64,000 nt of DNA from positions 40,915 to 104,914 of the forward strand of contig JOFO01000021.1 of NCBI GenBank assembly GCA_000721275.1, given 5' to 3'. Below, in pieces: positions 1 to 8,216 of this stretch. Positions within the stretch are counted from its first letter, which is position 1. Each line of letters begins with the position of its first letter. This stretch comes from Microtetraspora glauca. GTDB lineage: Bacteria; Actinomycetota; Actinomycetes; Streptomycetales; Streptomycetaceae. A program made the translations under genes and the position numbers. The notes below the pieces were generated by a model. The model did not search any database. It worked only from the letters and a program-made list of their open reading frames with translations, and was not told where the DNA came from.

Positions 1-582
1 GTCGTGGTCGATGGTCGGGGAGGCGGGGTTCGGATCGCCGCCGGGCTGGACGTTGCCGCCGCTCATCGTCGGGTTGGTGAACTGGGAGACGCCGTTGTCG
101 CGCATGCACTTGGCGTGCGCCAGCATGGACTCGTAGTCCTTCTGCTGGTCGCGCTGCGGCTCGGCCAGCATGGCCTTCTGCAGCTCGGCGGCGCACACGC
201 CGTTCTTGCCGCCCTTGGCGGCCTCCATCTGGCCGGGCCGCGAGGAGATCTCCTCGATCTTCGCCCAGTCGAGGTGGCCGCTGAGCTTGGGGTCCGGGTA
301 GTCCTTGTAGCCGCCCTTGTCACGCATGCACCGGACGTAGAGCAGCTGCGCGTCGTAGAAGGCGCTCTTGCCGGCGGGCCGGGTGCTGGGGGCGCTGCCG
401 TCCTTCGCGGACGGCGAGGCCGTGGCGGCCTCCGGCACGGAGGCGATCTCGTCGTTCGTCCGGTCGCCGGCGGTGCTGTCGCCGCCGCTGCCGCACGCCG
501 CGGAGAAGGCGAGGACGGGAAGCACGGCGAGGGCGGTCAGGCGCAGCCGGGCGGCGGCGCGGAAGGTTGTCTTCGGGCTCAT
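1..582 (-). CDS. lipoprotein, 3' end outside the window
   Basis: The gene starts with ATG at 582 and runs off the left edge, so about 194 N-terminal residues are visible. A charged N-terminus and hydrophobic stretch end in LAFSAAC, a lipobox that predicts lipid attachment at Cys30 and anchoring on the outer face of the membrane. The mature part repeats a CMRDxG motif (VRCMRDKGG and AKCMRDNGV) about 70 residues apart. In Streptomyces, CMRxxG lipoproteins of this kind are often found beside HlyD-like and MacB-type ABC exporter genes; that is general knowledge, and those genes would lie outside this window. It is divergent from the response-regulator gene, with 134 bp between the starts. The substrate is unknown. 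Confidence 0.75.
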   Translation of the reverse strand, partial: MSPKTTFRAAARLRLTALAVLPVLAFSAACGSGGDSTAGDRTNDEIASVPEAATASPSAKDGSAPSTRPAGKSAFYDAQLLYVRCMRDKGGYKDYPDPKLSGHLDWAKIEEISSRPGQMEAAKGGKNGVCAAELQKAMLAEPQRDQQKDYESMLAHAKCMRDNGVSQFTNPTMSGGNVQPGGDPNPASPTIDHD

Positions 583-716
583 GCGCACCACCCTGCTGAG
601 GCCACGTGATGACGATGCCATGACGACATGATGGGCACGTAACAATGCCCCCGACCTGGGGCTTCAGTCCCCCTTCGGGCGGCGGGCCGGTGGTTGCGGC
701 ACCCATAATCGACCGC

Positions 717-1412
717 ATGCCGCATGTACTGCTCATCGAGGACGACGCGTCCGTGAGGGACGGAATGGAGCTCGTGCTGCGCCGCCACGGGTACGGCGTC
801 GCCACGGCCGCCACCGGCGAGGAGGCGCTCGCGCTGCTCGACTCCTCCGACGGCGCGAAGGTCGAGCTGGCCGTCCTCGACCTGATGCTGCCCGGGATGG
901 ACGGGTTCGAGGTGTGCCGTCGTATCCGCGCCCGGACGACCACGCTTCCCGTGATCATGCTGACCGCGCGCGGGGACGACCACGACATCGTGACGGGCCT
1001 GGAGGCGGGCGCCGACGACTACGTGGTCAAGCCGGTCACCGCGCCCGTCCTGGAGGCCCGCATCCGGGCCGCGCTGCGGCGCGCGGAGCCGTCGGCGCCG
1101 TCCCGGGCGGCCGGCGCCGACCTCGCGGGCCTGGTGATCGACCGCGCCGGTCTCACCGTCACCAAGCGGGGCGTCGTGATCCCGCTGCCGCCCACCGAGC
1201 TGCGGCTGCTGCTCGAACTCTCCGCCTCCCCGGGCCGGGTCTTCAGCCGCGAGCAGCTCCTGGCTTCGGTCTGGGACCACACCTTCCTCGGTGACTCCCG
1301 GCTGGTGGACGCGGCGGTCGGCCGGCTGCGCGCGAAGCTGGAGGACGTACCGGCGAGGCCGCGGTACGTCCAGACCGTGCGGGGCTTCGGCTACCGCTTC
1401 GGCCCGCTGTGA
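717..1412 (+). CDS. OmpR/PhoB-family response regulator (AfsQ1-like)
   Basis: A 231-residue DNA-binding response regulator. The receiver domain (residues 1-115) has the acidic pair in IEDD, the phospho-acceptor Asp55 in AVLDLMLPG and the conserved Lys105 in YVVKPV. The C-terminal winged helix (about 130-231) ends in the usual RGFGYRF. The start ATG at 717 begins MPHVLLIEDD, the normal family N-terminus; the open frame upstream is not homologous. Its stop overlaps the kinase start (GTGA), so the pair is translationally coupled. Sequence and gene order (regulator, kinase, lipoprotein) recall AfsQ1/AfsQ2 of S. coelicolor, a stress and antibiotic regulator, but no adjacent sigma-factor gene is seen. 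It may be a paralogue rather than the orthologue. Confidence 0.9.
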   Translation: MPHVLLIEDDASVRDGMELVLRRHGYGVATAATGEEALALLDSSDGAKVELAVLDLMLPGMDGFEVCRRIRARTTTLPVIMLTARGDDHDIVTGLEAGADDYVVKPVTAPVLEARIRAALRRAEPSAPSRAAGADLAGLVIDRAGLTVTKRGVVIPLPPTELRLLLELSASPGRVFSREQLLASVWDHTFLGDSRLVDAAVGRLRAKLEDVPARPRYVQTVRGFGYRFGPL

Positions 1413-2950
1413 GGCGCACGCGCGGCGCCGCCGGCGCGGCGAACGGCGCGGCGAACGGCGGGGCCGGCGCCCACGCCCCGAGGCGGCGCTCCCGCAGGCT
1501 CGTCGGGGGGCTGCGGACCCGGCTCGTCGTCACGTTCGTCGTGGTCGCGCTGGTCAGCGCGGTGACCGCGACCGCGCTCGCCTACCGGGACGCGCGGACC
1601 GCCGTCCTCCGGCGCACCCAGGACGCCGCCGTGAACGACGTACGGACGCGGGTCACCGCGGTCGCCGCCGACTTCGACCTGCCGCCCGACCAGCGGTCGC
1701 TCGCCCGGTTCGCGGCGAAGGTCTCCGACGGCCTCGGCGCCCGGATCGTCGTCGCGCGCCACCAGGACCTCGCCGCGGTGTCCGACCCGCTCGCCGACAC
1801 GCAGGGCCGGATCACCGCCGAGCTGCGGGCCGCCGTCCGGGCCGGGGACGGGGCCCGGTTCCAGCGGGTGACATGGCGGGACGAGCCGTACCTGGTGGTC
1901 GGCATGCCCGTGACGTACGCGGACGGCGACCGGCGGTTCTCCGGTCTGGAGGTCTTCGCGATCACCGACCTCCGGGCCGAGCGCGACGACACCGCCGCCC
2001 TGGTGGACTCCGTACGCGCCGGCATCCTGCCGGTGATGGTGCTGACCGCCGTCCTGGCGCTGCTCGCCGCCCGTACGGTCCTCCGCCCCGTACGGCAGCT
2101 GGGACGGGCCACCAGGGAGCTCGCGAAGGGCGACCTCGGCAGCCGGGTCCCGGTCAAGGGGCACGACGAACTCGCCGATCTGGCACAGACGTTCAACGAC
2201 ACGGCGGACGCCCTCCAGGCCTCCGACGCGCGCCTGCGCGAACAGGAGGCGAAGGCGCGCCGCTTCGTCGCGGACGTCTCCCACGAACTGCGGACCCCCC
2301 TCGCGGCGATGACGATGGTGGCGACCGTGCTGGAGGAGGACGCCGACCAGCTGCCGCCGGACGCCGCGCGGGCGGCGCGCACGGTGGGCAGGGAGACGGC
2401 GCGGCTCTCGCGGCTCGTCGAGGACCTGATGGAGATCTCCCGCTTCGACGCGAAGGCGGTCCGGCTGAACGCGGCCGAGACCGATCTCGCCGACACGGTA
2501 CGGGCCTGCCTGGCGTTGCGCGGCTGGACCGAGTGCGTGGAGGTCCGCCTCGAGGAGGGCGTACGGGCGGTGGTCGACCGGCGCCGCGTCGACGTGATCG
2601 TGGCCAACCTGGTGGGCAACGCGCTGCGGCACGGAGCCCCGCCGGTCACCGTGACCCTCGGGACGGACGGCGCGACGGGGGAGTGGGTGACGGTGGAGGT
2701 CGCCGACCACGGCCCGGGCCTGCCGCCGGAGGCCCGGGAGCGGGTCTTCGACCGCTTCTACAAGGCGGACGCGGCGCGCACCCGGAGCGCATCCGACACC
2801 GACGGGCAGGGCAGCGGCCTCGGCACGGCGATCGCGCTGGAGAACGCGCGGCTGCACGGCGGCACCATCGACGTCGCCGAAGGGACGGAAGGCGGCGCCG
2901 TGTTCACCCTGCGACTGCCCCTGCGGCACACTGGTGAGGACGCGGAGTGA
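1409..2950 (+). CDS. sensor histidine kinase (AfsQ2-like)
   Basis: A 513-residue membrane sensor kinase, partner of the preceding regulator. A first membrane segment lies near residues 35-58 (FVVVALVSAVTATALAY), followed by an extracellular sensor of about 150 residues and a second membrane segment (VMVLTAVLALLAA). A HAMP linker follows. The H-box VSHELRTP carries the phospho-acceptor His292. The ATPase domain has an N-box (NLVGNALRHG), a G1 box (DHGPGLP), an F-box (FDRFYKAD) and a G2 box (GSGLGTAIA). The GTG start at 1409 overlaps the stop of the regulator, and its own stop overlaps the GTG of the lipoprotein gene, giving a tightly coupled three-gene operon. The signal sensed is not evident. 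Confidence 0.9.
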   Translation: MRRTRGAAGAANGAANGGAGAHAPRRRSRRLVGGLRTRLVVTFVVVALVSAVTATALAYRDARTAVLRRTQDAAVNDVRTRVTAVAADFDLPPDQRSLARFAAKVSDGLGARIVVARHQDLAAVSDPLADTQGRITAELRAAVRAGDGARFQRVTWRDEPYLVVGMPVTYADGDRRFSGLEVFAITDLRAERDDTAALVDSVRAGILPVMVLTAVLALLAARTVLRPVRQLGRATRELAKGDLGSRVPVKGHDELADLAQTFNDTADALQASDARLREQEAKARRFVADVSHELRTPLAAMTMVATVLEEDADQLPPDAARAARTVGRETARLSRLVEDLMEISRFDAKAVRLNAAETDLADTVRACLALRGWTECVEVRLEEGVRAVVDRRRVDVIVANLVGNALRHGAPPVTVTLGTDGATGEWVTVEVADHGPGLPPEARERVFDRFYKADAARTRSASDTDGQGSGLGTAIALENARLHGGTIDVAEGTEGGAVFTLRLPLRHTGEDAE

Positions 2951-3441
2951 GGGTACGGGCGGGAGCGCCGGCGCTTGTCCTGGGGATCGCCCTGGCAGGG
3001 TGTGGCGTGCAGCCGACCGGGGTGATCGGCGCGGGCGAGCCGGCGACCGGGCTGACGCGGGGGATCCGGCTGTACTACGCGTCGGACGGCGGATTGCGGG
3101 GCGTGCCGGTGCTCGACAGGGAGGTCGACAGCCTCGACTCGGTGGTGAAGCTGCTCATGAGCGGCCCGCCGCCCGCCGAACAGCGCGACGGCCTCACCAA
3201 CCTCGTCCAGCTGGGCGGCTACACGGTGACCGGGCGGGGCGCCAGGGTCACGGTGCGCCTGGAGGACCCTTACGGGGCGACGGGCCGTGACCAGGGCACG
3301 GGGCAGCTGGTGTGCACACTGGCCCGCGCCCAGTCCGTCCTCGATCCGGGGGTGAGGACCGAGGACGTGGAGGTCACCCTGCGCCCGCCGGAGGCCCAGC
3401 CCCTCGGACCGTACCGGTGTCCCGAGTTCCTCAACGGCTAG
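2947..3441 (+). CDS. GerMN-like lipoprotein of the two-component operon
   Basis: A 164-residue predicted lipoprotein with a short signal peptide ending in the lipobox IALAGC (Cys19). The mature part (RLYYASDGGLRGV..., then a segment on SVVKLLMSGPP, then a GYTVTGRGARVTV strand) resembles the GerMN-type fold found in actinobacterial lipoproteins such as LpqB. The GTG start overlaps the kinase stop, so it is expressed with the sensor and may adjust its signal outside the membrane, as lipoproteins coupled to other Streptomyces sensor kinases do. That role is inferred from position; the fold is a moderate-strength call from the sequence pattern. Confidence 0.7.
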   Translation: MRVRAGAPALVLGIALAGCGVQPTGVIGAGEPATGLTRGIRLYYASDGGLRGVPVLDREVDSLDSVVKLLMSGPPPAEQRDGLTNLVQLGGYTVTGRGARVTVRLEDPYGATGRDQGTGQLVCTLARAQSVLDPGVRTEDVEVTLRPPEAQPLGPYRCPEFLNG

Positions 3442-3535
3442 GGCGCTTCCTTCAACGCTCGGTGGACGGCGTCGGTACGGGTGAGCGCGCGGGGACGACT
3501 TCGACTGTCGTCGGCGAACGGGCCCGGACCGGACG

Positions 3536-3567
3536 CGGCCCGGGCACGCGGGTGCGTGTCCGGGCCG
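3536..3567. terminator. bidirectional hairpin terminator
   Basis: Two 14-base arms (CGGCCCGGGCACGC and GCGTGTCCGGGCCG) pair with one mismatch around the loop GGGT. The hairpin lies between the convergent lipoprotein (+) and SRPBCC (-) genes. It has no U-tract, as is common in Streptomyces. Confidence 0.6.
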
Positions 3568-3583
3568 TGCGGGGTGGCGGAGG

Positions 3584-4003
3584 TCAGGCGGCGAGGGCCT
3601 GGTGCAGGGCGTCGAGGCCGTCGCGGTAGATGCCCGCGAACAGTTCCTCGGCCTCGGCGTCGGTGACGCCCGCCGGGGTGAATCGGCCCGACCACTGGAC
3701 CTCGGCGATGTCGTCCCGGCCGTCGACCGGGTGGACGCGGAGGGTGGAGACGTACCCGGTGACCGGGAACGGAGCCTGGAGGATCGTGTACGAATAGCGG
3801 CGCTCGGCCTCGTTGAAGTCCACGAGGCGCTCGACGATGACCTCGCCCTCGGGGTTCTTCAGGCGGCGGACCCGGCCGCCTTCGAGGGCGGTGCTCTCGG
3901 GGATGTAGGGGAGCCAGTCGGGAAGGGTGTCGAAGCCGCCGATCAGGTTCCAGACCTGCTGGGGGGAGGCGGGGACGGCGCGGGAGACGGACGTGGAAGC
4001 CAT
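3584..4003 (-). CDS. SRPBCC-family protein (polyketide cyclase/dehydratase-like)
   Basis: A 139-residue single-domain START/SRPBCC protein. The N-terminal strand and helix (VSRAVPASPQQVWNLIGGFDTLPDWLPYI) and a central YSYTILQAPFPVTGYVSTLRV segment are typical of the fold, which binds small hydrophobic ligands or removes them. The ATG at 4003 begins MASTSVSR. The gene lies 30 bp downstream of the aldo/keto reductase gene on the same strand and is probably co-transcribed from the promoter at 5134-5162. The ligand cannot be told from the sequence. Confidence 0.8.
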   Translation of the reverse strand: MASTSVSRAVPASPQQVWNLIGGFDTLPDWLPYIPESTALEGGRVRRLKNPEGEVIVERLVDFNEAERRYSYTILQAPFPVTGYVSTLRVHPVDGRDDIAEVQWSGRFTPAGVTDAEAEELFAGIYRDGLDALHQALAA

Positions 4004-4033
4004 GATGGTGCTCCGTGGGGGAGGGCGTGGGAC

Positions 4034-5044
4034 TCAGGCGTTGTTCGGGAGCGGGGCGGCCGGGCTGACCAGGCCGGCGGCGCGCAGGTCGGTCCAGAAC
4101 GCGGCCGGAACGGTCTCGTTCAGGGCGGCGGTGTCCTCGGCGATGCGGCTGGGCCGAGTGGCGCCGGGGATGACGGCGGCGGCGGCCGGGTGGGCGAGGG
4201 AGAACTGGAGGGCGGCGGCCTTGATGGAGATGCCGTGCTTGTCCGCCAGGGCCTTCAGCTTGCCGACGCGCTCGACGATCACGGCGGGGGCCTGCTGGTA
4301 CTCGAAGTGGGTGCCGCCGGCGAGGATGCCGGAGCTGTACGGGCCGCCGACGACCATGTCGACGTTCTGCTCCTGCGCCATGGGGAGCAGGCGGGTGAGG
4401 GCGTGCTCGTGGTCGAGGAGGGTGTAGCGGCCGGCGAGGAGGAAGCCGTCGGGCTGCGGCTCGTCGAGGGCGAGGGTCAGTTCGATGGGTTCGGTCTTGT
4501 TGACGCCGAGGCCCCACGCCTTGATGACGCCCTCGTCGCGGAGGCGGGACAGGACGCGGAAGGCGCCGGTGCGGGCCTCCTCGAACTTGGCGAGCCAGGC
4601 GTCGCCGTGGAAGTCCTGGGCGATGTCGTGGACCCAGACGATGTCGAGGCGGTCGGTGCGCAGGCGCCGCAGGCTGTCCTCGATGGAGCGCTCGGTGGCG
4701 TCGGCGGTCCACTCGTGGAGGATCTTGTTCGGGTTGCCGTGCTCGAACAGGCCGCCCTTCTCGCCGAAGTCCGGCACGTCGGTCTCGTGCTCGTCGAGGA
4801 TCACCCGGCCGACCTTGGTGGACAGGACGTACTCCTCGCGGGGCTTGCCGGCGAGGACCTGGCCGAGCCGTTCCTCGGCGAGGCCGGCGCCGTAGAAGGG
4901 CGCGGTGTCGTAGAAGCGGATGCCGTGGTCCCAGGCGGCCTCGACGGTGGCGGCGGCCTCGTCGTCGGGGATGGCGCGGAACATGTTGCCGAGCGGGGCG
5001 GTGCCGAAGCCGAGGCGTCCGGGAAGGATGTTCTTGAGCGACAT
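4034..5044 (-). CDS. aldo/keto reductase (aldose dehydrogenase-like)
   Basis: A 336-residue NAD(P)-dependent (beta/alpha)8 barrel oxidoreductase. The N-terminus GFGTAPLGNM, then the catalytic-tyrosine segment GIRFYDTAPFYG (Asp-Thr-Ala-Pro-Phe-Tyr), the lysine strand YVLSTKVGR and the histidine strand IVWVHDI are the standard AKR landmarks. The C-terminal PGATRPSRIAED segment binds the cofactor phosphate. The overall pattern is closest to the D-threo-aldose 1-dehydrogenase / pyridoxal dehydrogenase branch. It starts at ATG 5044, about 90 bp below a clear promoter, and forms a likely operon with the downstream SRPBCC gene. The substrate is unknown. Confidence 0.88.
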   Translation of the reverse strand: MSLKNILPGRLGFGTAPLGNMFRAIPDDEAAATVEAAWDHGIRFYDTAPFYGAGLAEERLGQVLAGKPREEYVLSTKVGRVILDEHETDVPDFGEKGGLFEHGNPNKILHEWTADATERSIEDSLRRLRTDRLDIVWVHDIAQDFHGDAWLAKFEEARTGAFRVLSRLRDEGVIKAWGLGVNKTEPIELTLALDEPQPDGFLLAGRYTLLDHEHALTRLLPMAQEQNVDMVVGGPYSSGILAGGTHFEYQQAPAVIVERVGKLKALADKHGISIKAAALQFSLAHPAAAAVIPGATRPSRIAEDTAALNETVPAAFWTDLRAAGLVSPAAPLPNNA

Positions 5045-5133
5045 GCGAAGTGCCTTTGCGAGAGGTGGGGGAGGAGGGCCGGAAGGCCCCCGGTGCGCTC
5101 ACATCTGCGTGCGAACCGCACCTGGCGAGGAAA

Positions 5134-5162
5134 ACAATACTTGCAAGCGCCGACTAATGCAA
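5134..5162 (-). promoter_or_regulatory. sigma-70-like promoter with internal palindrome
   Basis: On the minus strand TTGCAT (5162-5157) and TATTGT (5139-5134) are separated by exactly 17 bp, upstream of the aldo/keto reductase gene. The spacer holds the perfect palindrome GCTTGCAAGC, a likely repressor site. The AT content is clearly higher than in the surroundings. Confidence 0.65.
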
Positions 5163-5714
5163 ACGCCTCATATGCGCGTCCGCCCTGTGGGGTGCGTCCC
5201 TCCGCGCGTGACCCCGCGACGGCTCGGCGCGGACGTCGACCTCAGTACGGGCGGCGGAGGCGGCCGACCGGCCTCGGGAACCCGGGCCGGTCGGCCGCCC
5301 CCGGGGCGCGCGCGTGGATGGTTACGCCCCCTGGGACGGCCATCTCGGCGCTTCGGACGACCCGCGCGTCCTGGTGCCGCGTTCACCAGGGCATCGAGCT
5401 GCCCTTCCCGCGCCCGGACGACCGACCGCCGTCCCGGACAGGTCAGCGTGGTCGCTCGCACCGGGACCGCGTCCCGGTCGGCGGTCGGCTCGCGGACGAG
5501 CGGCCCCGCGATGTCTGGTCGGCGCTTGGCATCACGACCCCGGCGGCTTCATGGGAACCGAGGCGTTCCTTCGCGCTCCGCGGGGCGCCAGTGGGGGTGG
5601 GCGACGGGCGCGACCGCCGAGCGGCGGTCGTGGATCCCGTCCGCCCGGGGCGATTGGAACGCCGCTTGACCGGAGAGCCCCGGCATCTGACGCCGGCCCG
5701 CGGAGGCCCAGTCC
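5163..5714. other. intergenic stretch with no supported gene
   Basis: About 550 bp between the promoter of the aldo/keto reductase operon and the end of an aldo/keto reductase pseudogene. Open frames on both strands have the arginine/proline-rich composition of chance frames in GC-rich DNA. I see no recognisable domain. A divergent regulator gene might be expected here but is not visible. Confidence 0.5.
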
Positions 5715-6356
5715 TCAGGATCTCCGCGGGGTCGGCTCTGGTTCGGGCCGGGTCTGTTGAACTGGTCCGGTGCGGTCCGGTGCGCAGGTCGCGGTCCGGC
5801 CGGCGATCGCGGCCCTCTCGTCGCCGGTGAAGTCGAAGACGTCGAGGTTCTGCCGGATGCGCTCCGGGTTCACCGACTTGGGGATGATGATGTTGCCGAG
5901 CTGCAGGTGCCGGCGCAGGACCACCTGCGCCGGGGACGTGGCGCGCCGGCCCGCGATGGCCGTGACGGCCTCGTCCTTCAGGACGGCGCCCTGGGCGAGC
6001 GGACTCTACGCCTCGGCGGCGATGCCCAGTTCAGCGTGCGCGGCGCGCAGTTCCTTCTGCTGCAGGCCGGGGTGCAGTTCGACCTGGTTGACGGCCGGGA
6101 CGAGCTCGGCGCCGTCGATCAGCCGCTTCAGGTGGTCGGGCTGGAAGTTGGAGACGCCCGCGGTGCGGACCCGGCCGTCCGCGACGAGCTTCTTGATGGC
6201 CTTCCAGGTCTCCCTGTGTAGCAGGTCACGGGCTAGGGCGGGCCAGTGAATCAGGTACGTGTCGACGTAGTCGAGGCCCAGCTCGGCCAGGCTGTCGTCG
6301 AAGGCGCGGCGGGCGGCGTCGTAGCCCTGGTCGGCGTTCCACAGCTTGGCCACCAT
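5715..6356 (-). pseudogene. C-terminal two thirds of a DkgA-type aldo/keto reductase, broken
   Basis: On the minus strand this encodes KLWNADQGYDAARRAF, then YVDTYLIHWP, GRVRTAGVSNFQ, VNQVELHPGLQQ and LGNIIIPKSVNPERI, the standard middle and C-terminal landmarks of a 2,5-diketogluconate-reductase-type AKR. Two defects are visible. The N-terminal part is missing upstream and lies inverted next door (6357-6585, plus strand). A TAG codon at 6008-6006 interrupts the frame exactly where the family has Trp (EAW-SPLAQG). The reading frame before and after the TAG is continuous. The gene cannot make the normal enzyme. Confidence 0.85.
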
Positions 6357-6585
6357 GGCACCCGCCGGATCCCCACCGTCACCCTGAACAACGGCGTCGA
6401 GACCCCCAGCTCGGCTTCGGGCGTCTTCCAGGTTCCCGATGGCGGGACCACCGCTGCCGTCTCCTCCGCCCTCGAGGCCGGCTACCGGTCCATCGACGCT
6501 GCGGCGATCTACGGCAACGAGGCCGGCGTGGGCAAGGCTCTCGCGTCCTCCGGCATTACCCGTGAGCATCTGTTCATCACCCTGA
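6357..6585 (+). pseudogene. inverted N-terminal third of the same aldo/keto reductase
   Basis: The plus strand encodes PTVTLNNGVETP, then GVFQVPDGGT, ALEAGYRSIDAAAIYGNE (the family's catalytic-tyrosine segment) and ITREHLFIT. This is the AKR N-terminus, ending where the minus-strand fragment at 5715-6356 begins (the usual join is FVTTKLWN). The original start codon is lost. Turning this segment round in place would restore one collinear gene, so a local inversion of about 220 bp is the simplest history. Confidence 0.85.
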
Positions 6586-6778
6586 GTCCGTCACGGAAGA
6601 CGAACGTGTGGACCATGTCGGTGACCTCGTGGGTCTCGGTGCGGGCGCTCCACTGCAGGAACAGCACGTCGCCGACGAACCGGGGGGCAGGTGCCATGCG
6701 GCGTCCGGGAGTTCGGCGAGCAGTGCGCCGATGCCCCGCTGCAGTCCCTCGCGTCCCGCGAGGGTGCCCTCGGGGGGT
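6586..6778 (-). pseudogene. SnoaL/NTF2-like protein remnant
   Basis: The minus strand carries GREGLQRGIGALLAELPDA in one frame and RFVGDVLFLQWSA...THEVTD...HTFVFRDGL in the next. Together these look like the middle and end of a SnoaL-like/NTF2-fold protein interrupted by a frameshift. Its distal end is cut at the right breakpoint of the inverted aldo/keto reductase segment (the family would continue after FVFRDGLI). The start is not recognisable. Not functional. Confidence 0.6.
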
Positions 6779-6894
6779 GAGGAGCACGGCGTCCTCGGTG
6801 TGGTTCCGGCTGATCGGTTCGAGGCCACCGGTGTCGAGCCGGTTGCCGTGGACGGCGAAGACCCCCTACGGGGCGCGGCCCATCGGCCCCGCCC

Positions 6895-7030
6895 CGCAAG
6901 GGCGTCGACGGCCGCGGCGGCGAAGGAGTGGTCCTGCTCGGGGGTGCCGCCGTCGACGCCGATCGCGCCGACGAGGCGGTCGTCGAGGTGAACGGAGATG
7001 CCACCGGCGATGAGGAGGACCGGCCTGTCA
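6895..7030 (-). pseudogene. GlcG/HbpS-type (DUF336) remnant
   Basis: The minus-strand segment PVLLIAGGISVHLDDRLVG followed by AIGVDGGTPEQDHSFAAAA matches the C-terminal signature of the GlcG/HbpS family (GGIP..DG..VGAIGVSGG). The N-terminal half is not found in any frame upstream. The stretch 7031-7362 holds no other recognisable coding segment. This is a short decayed fragment next to the SnoaL remnant. Confidence 0.5.
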
Positions 7031-7362
7031 AGGGCGGTGTCCGACGCCCTCGCCCGCTGTGCGGGCGCCGCCACCCGACGGAGCGCGCCCGGTAGGAGGG
7101 CCTGTTCCTGTTCGTGTGCCGCCCGTGCTCCACTGGCCGGCGCGGCGGCTCCGCCGATGTCTCCGGTGAGGGGCCGTGGCTCCTGAAGGAGGTCCGTCCC
7201 CGAGGGGGCCGCTCTGTACGGGGCCTCGCCGAGGCTGCCGAGGGCCGGCGACTCGCGCCCCTCGCCCGCGTGACCGAGGGGCGCGGGCGCACCGTCGGCG
7301 GTGTCCACCCCGTGCAGCGGGATCCGGCCTACCCCTGATCTGCCGGAGCCGATCCGGAAGGG

Positions 7363-7851
7363 TCAGTTGGCGAAGCCGCCCTTGGGTTCGATGATCTCCA
7401 GGTTGGTGCCGTCGGGGTCGTTGAAGTAGGCGACCCTCGTGCCGAGTGCCGCCTCCGGGGTGACCTCGCCCGCGACGAACGTGTAGTCGTCGCCCAGGAA
7501 GTCGTATCCGGCGTCCTTCATCCGCTGGTACACCGTGTCGAAGTCGTCGACCTTGAAGCAGAGGTGCATGGACCCGGGCCGGTTCGCCCTGCCGTTGGTG
7601 CGCTCGCCGACCGGGTCCTCGAACTGGATCAGGTCGATGCCGAGCCCGTCCATGTTGATCGTCGCGTACCTCAGCTTCGCGTTCGGCAGTCCCTGGGTGC
7701 GGCCGAAGGGTTCGCTGTCCATCGTTCCCCGCGCGACGGGTTCGCGTCCTGTCAGGGCCGAGTAGAACGCGATCGAGGCGTCCAGGTCGGACACCGAGAT
7801 CCCTACGTGAGCGCCCCGCGTGAGGTGCATCGGAGTATCGGCGACAGTCAT
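7363..7851 (-). CDS. VOC-family (glyoxalase/dioxygenase-fold) protein
   Basis: A 162-residue vicinal-oxygen-chelate protein with the two beta-alpha-beta-beta-beta modules: HVGISVSDLDASIAFYSALTGR near the N-terminus and HLCFKVDDFDTVYQRMKDAG in the middle, ending in RVAYFNDPDGTNLEIIE. The His and Glu residues in these strands are the usual metal ligands. ATG at 7851 is chosen over an upstream extension because GGGAGG lies 7-8 bp before it and the fold begins soon after. The metal-dependent reaction is unknown; antibiotic-binding or glyoxalase-like roles are both possible in this superfamily. It stands alone. Confidence 0.8.
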   Translation of the reverse strand: MTVADTPMHLTRGAHVGISVSDLDASIAFYSALTGREPVARGTMDSEPFGRTQGLPNAKLRYATINMDGLGIDLIQFEDPVGERTNGRANRPGSMHLCFKVDDFDTVYQRMKDAGYDFLGDDYTFVAGEVTPEAALGTRVAYFNDPDGTNLEIIEPKGGFAN

Positions 7852-8216
7852 GGGAGTCCTCCCGGGTTCAGGTGGTTGCATCCCGGGCAATTCTTCCGAA
7901 TCTGGCATGTTTCGCATCTCCCTGGCGGCGGAACGGCGCCGGTGCGGCGCCCTGCCCGCGGTGCAAGCGAGCGGCAGCACGGCAGGAGTGCGATTCGGGT
8001 AGCGGCGCGAACGAGTGAGGAGCGGGCCGGCGGCTGGCGTGGGGAGCGCGCCGTCTCGGCGCGGTGTTCAGAAGCTCCCTGTCCGGCGCGCCCCGTTCCG
8101 TGCCTGGTGTGACACCGGCCCGCGGTGGCCGTGCCGCGGCGCCGGACGTCCTTCACGTCCAGCGCTGCGGCCGGGCTCCGGAGGCCCTGTTGCGCGGCAT
8201 CTCGGCGGTCGGCCGT
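7852..8216. other. intergenic, no gene seen
   Basis: About 365 bp upstream of the VOC gene and downstream of the MDR gene, both on the minus strand. No open frame shows family features, and no strong hairpin was noticed. Confidence 0.5.

Noticed and set aside
3602..5830. Plus-strand open frame of 742 codons over the SRPBCC and aldo/keto reductase genes
   Set aside because: Shadow of two clear minus-strand genes.
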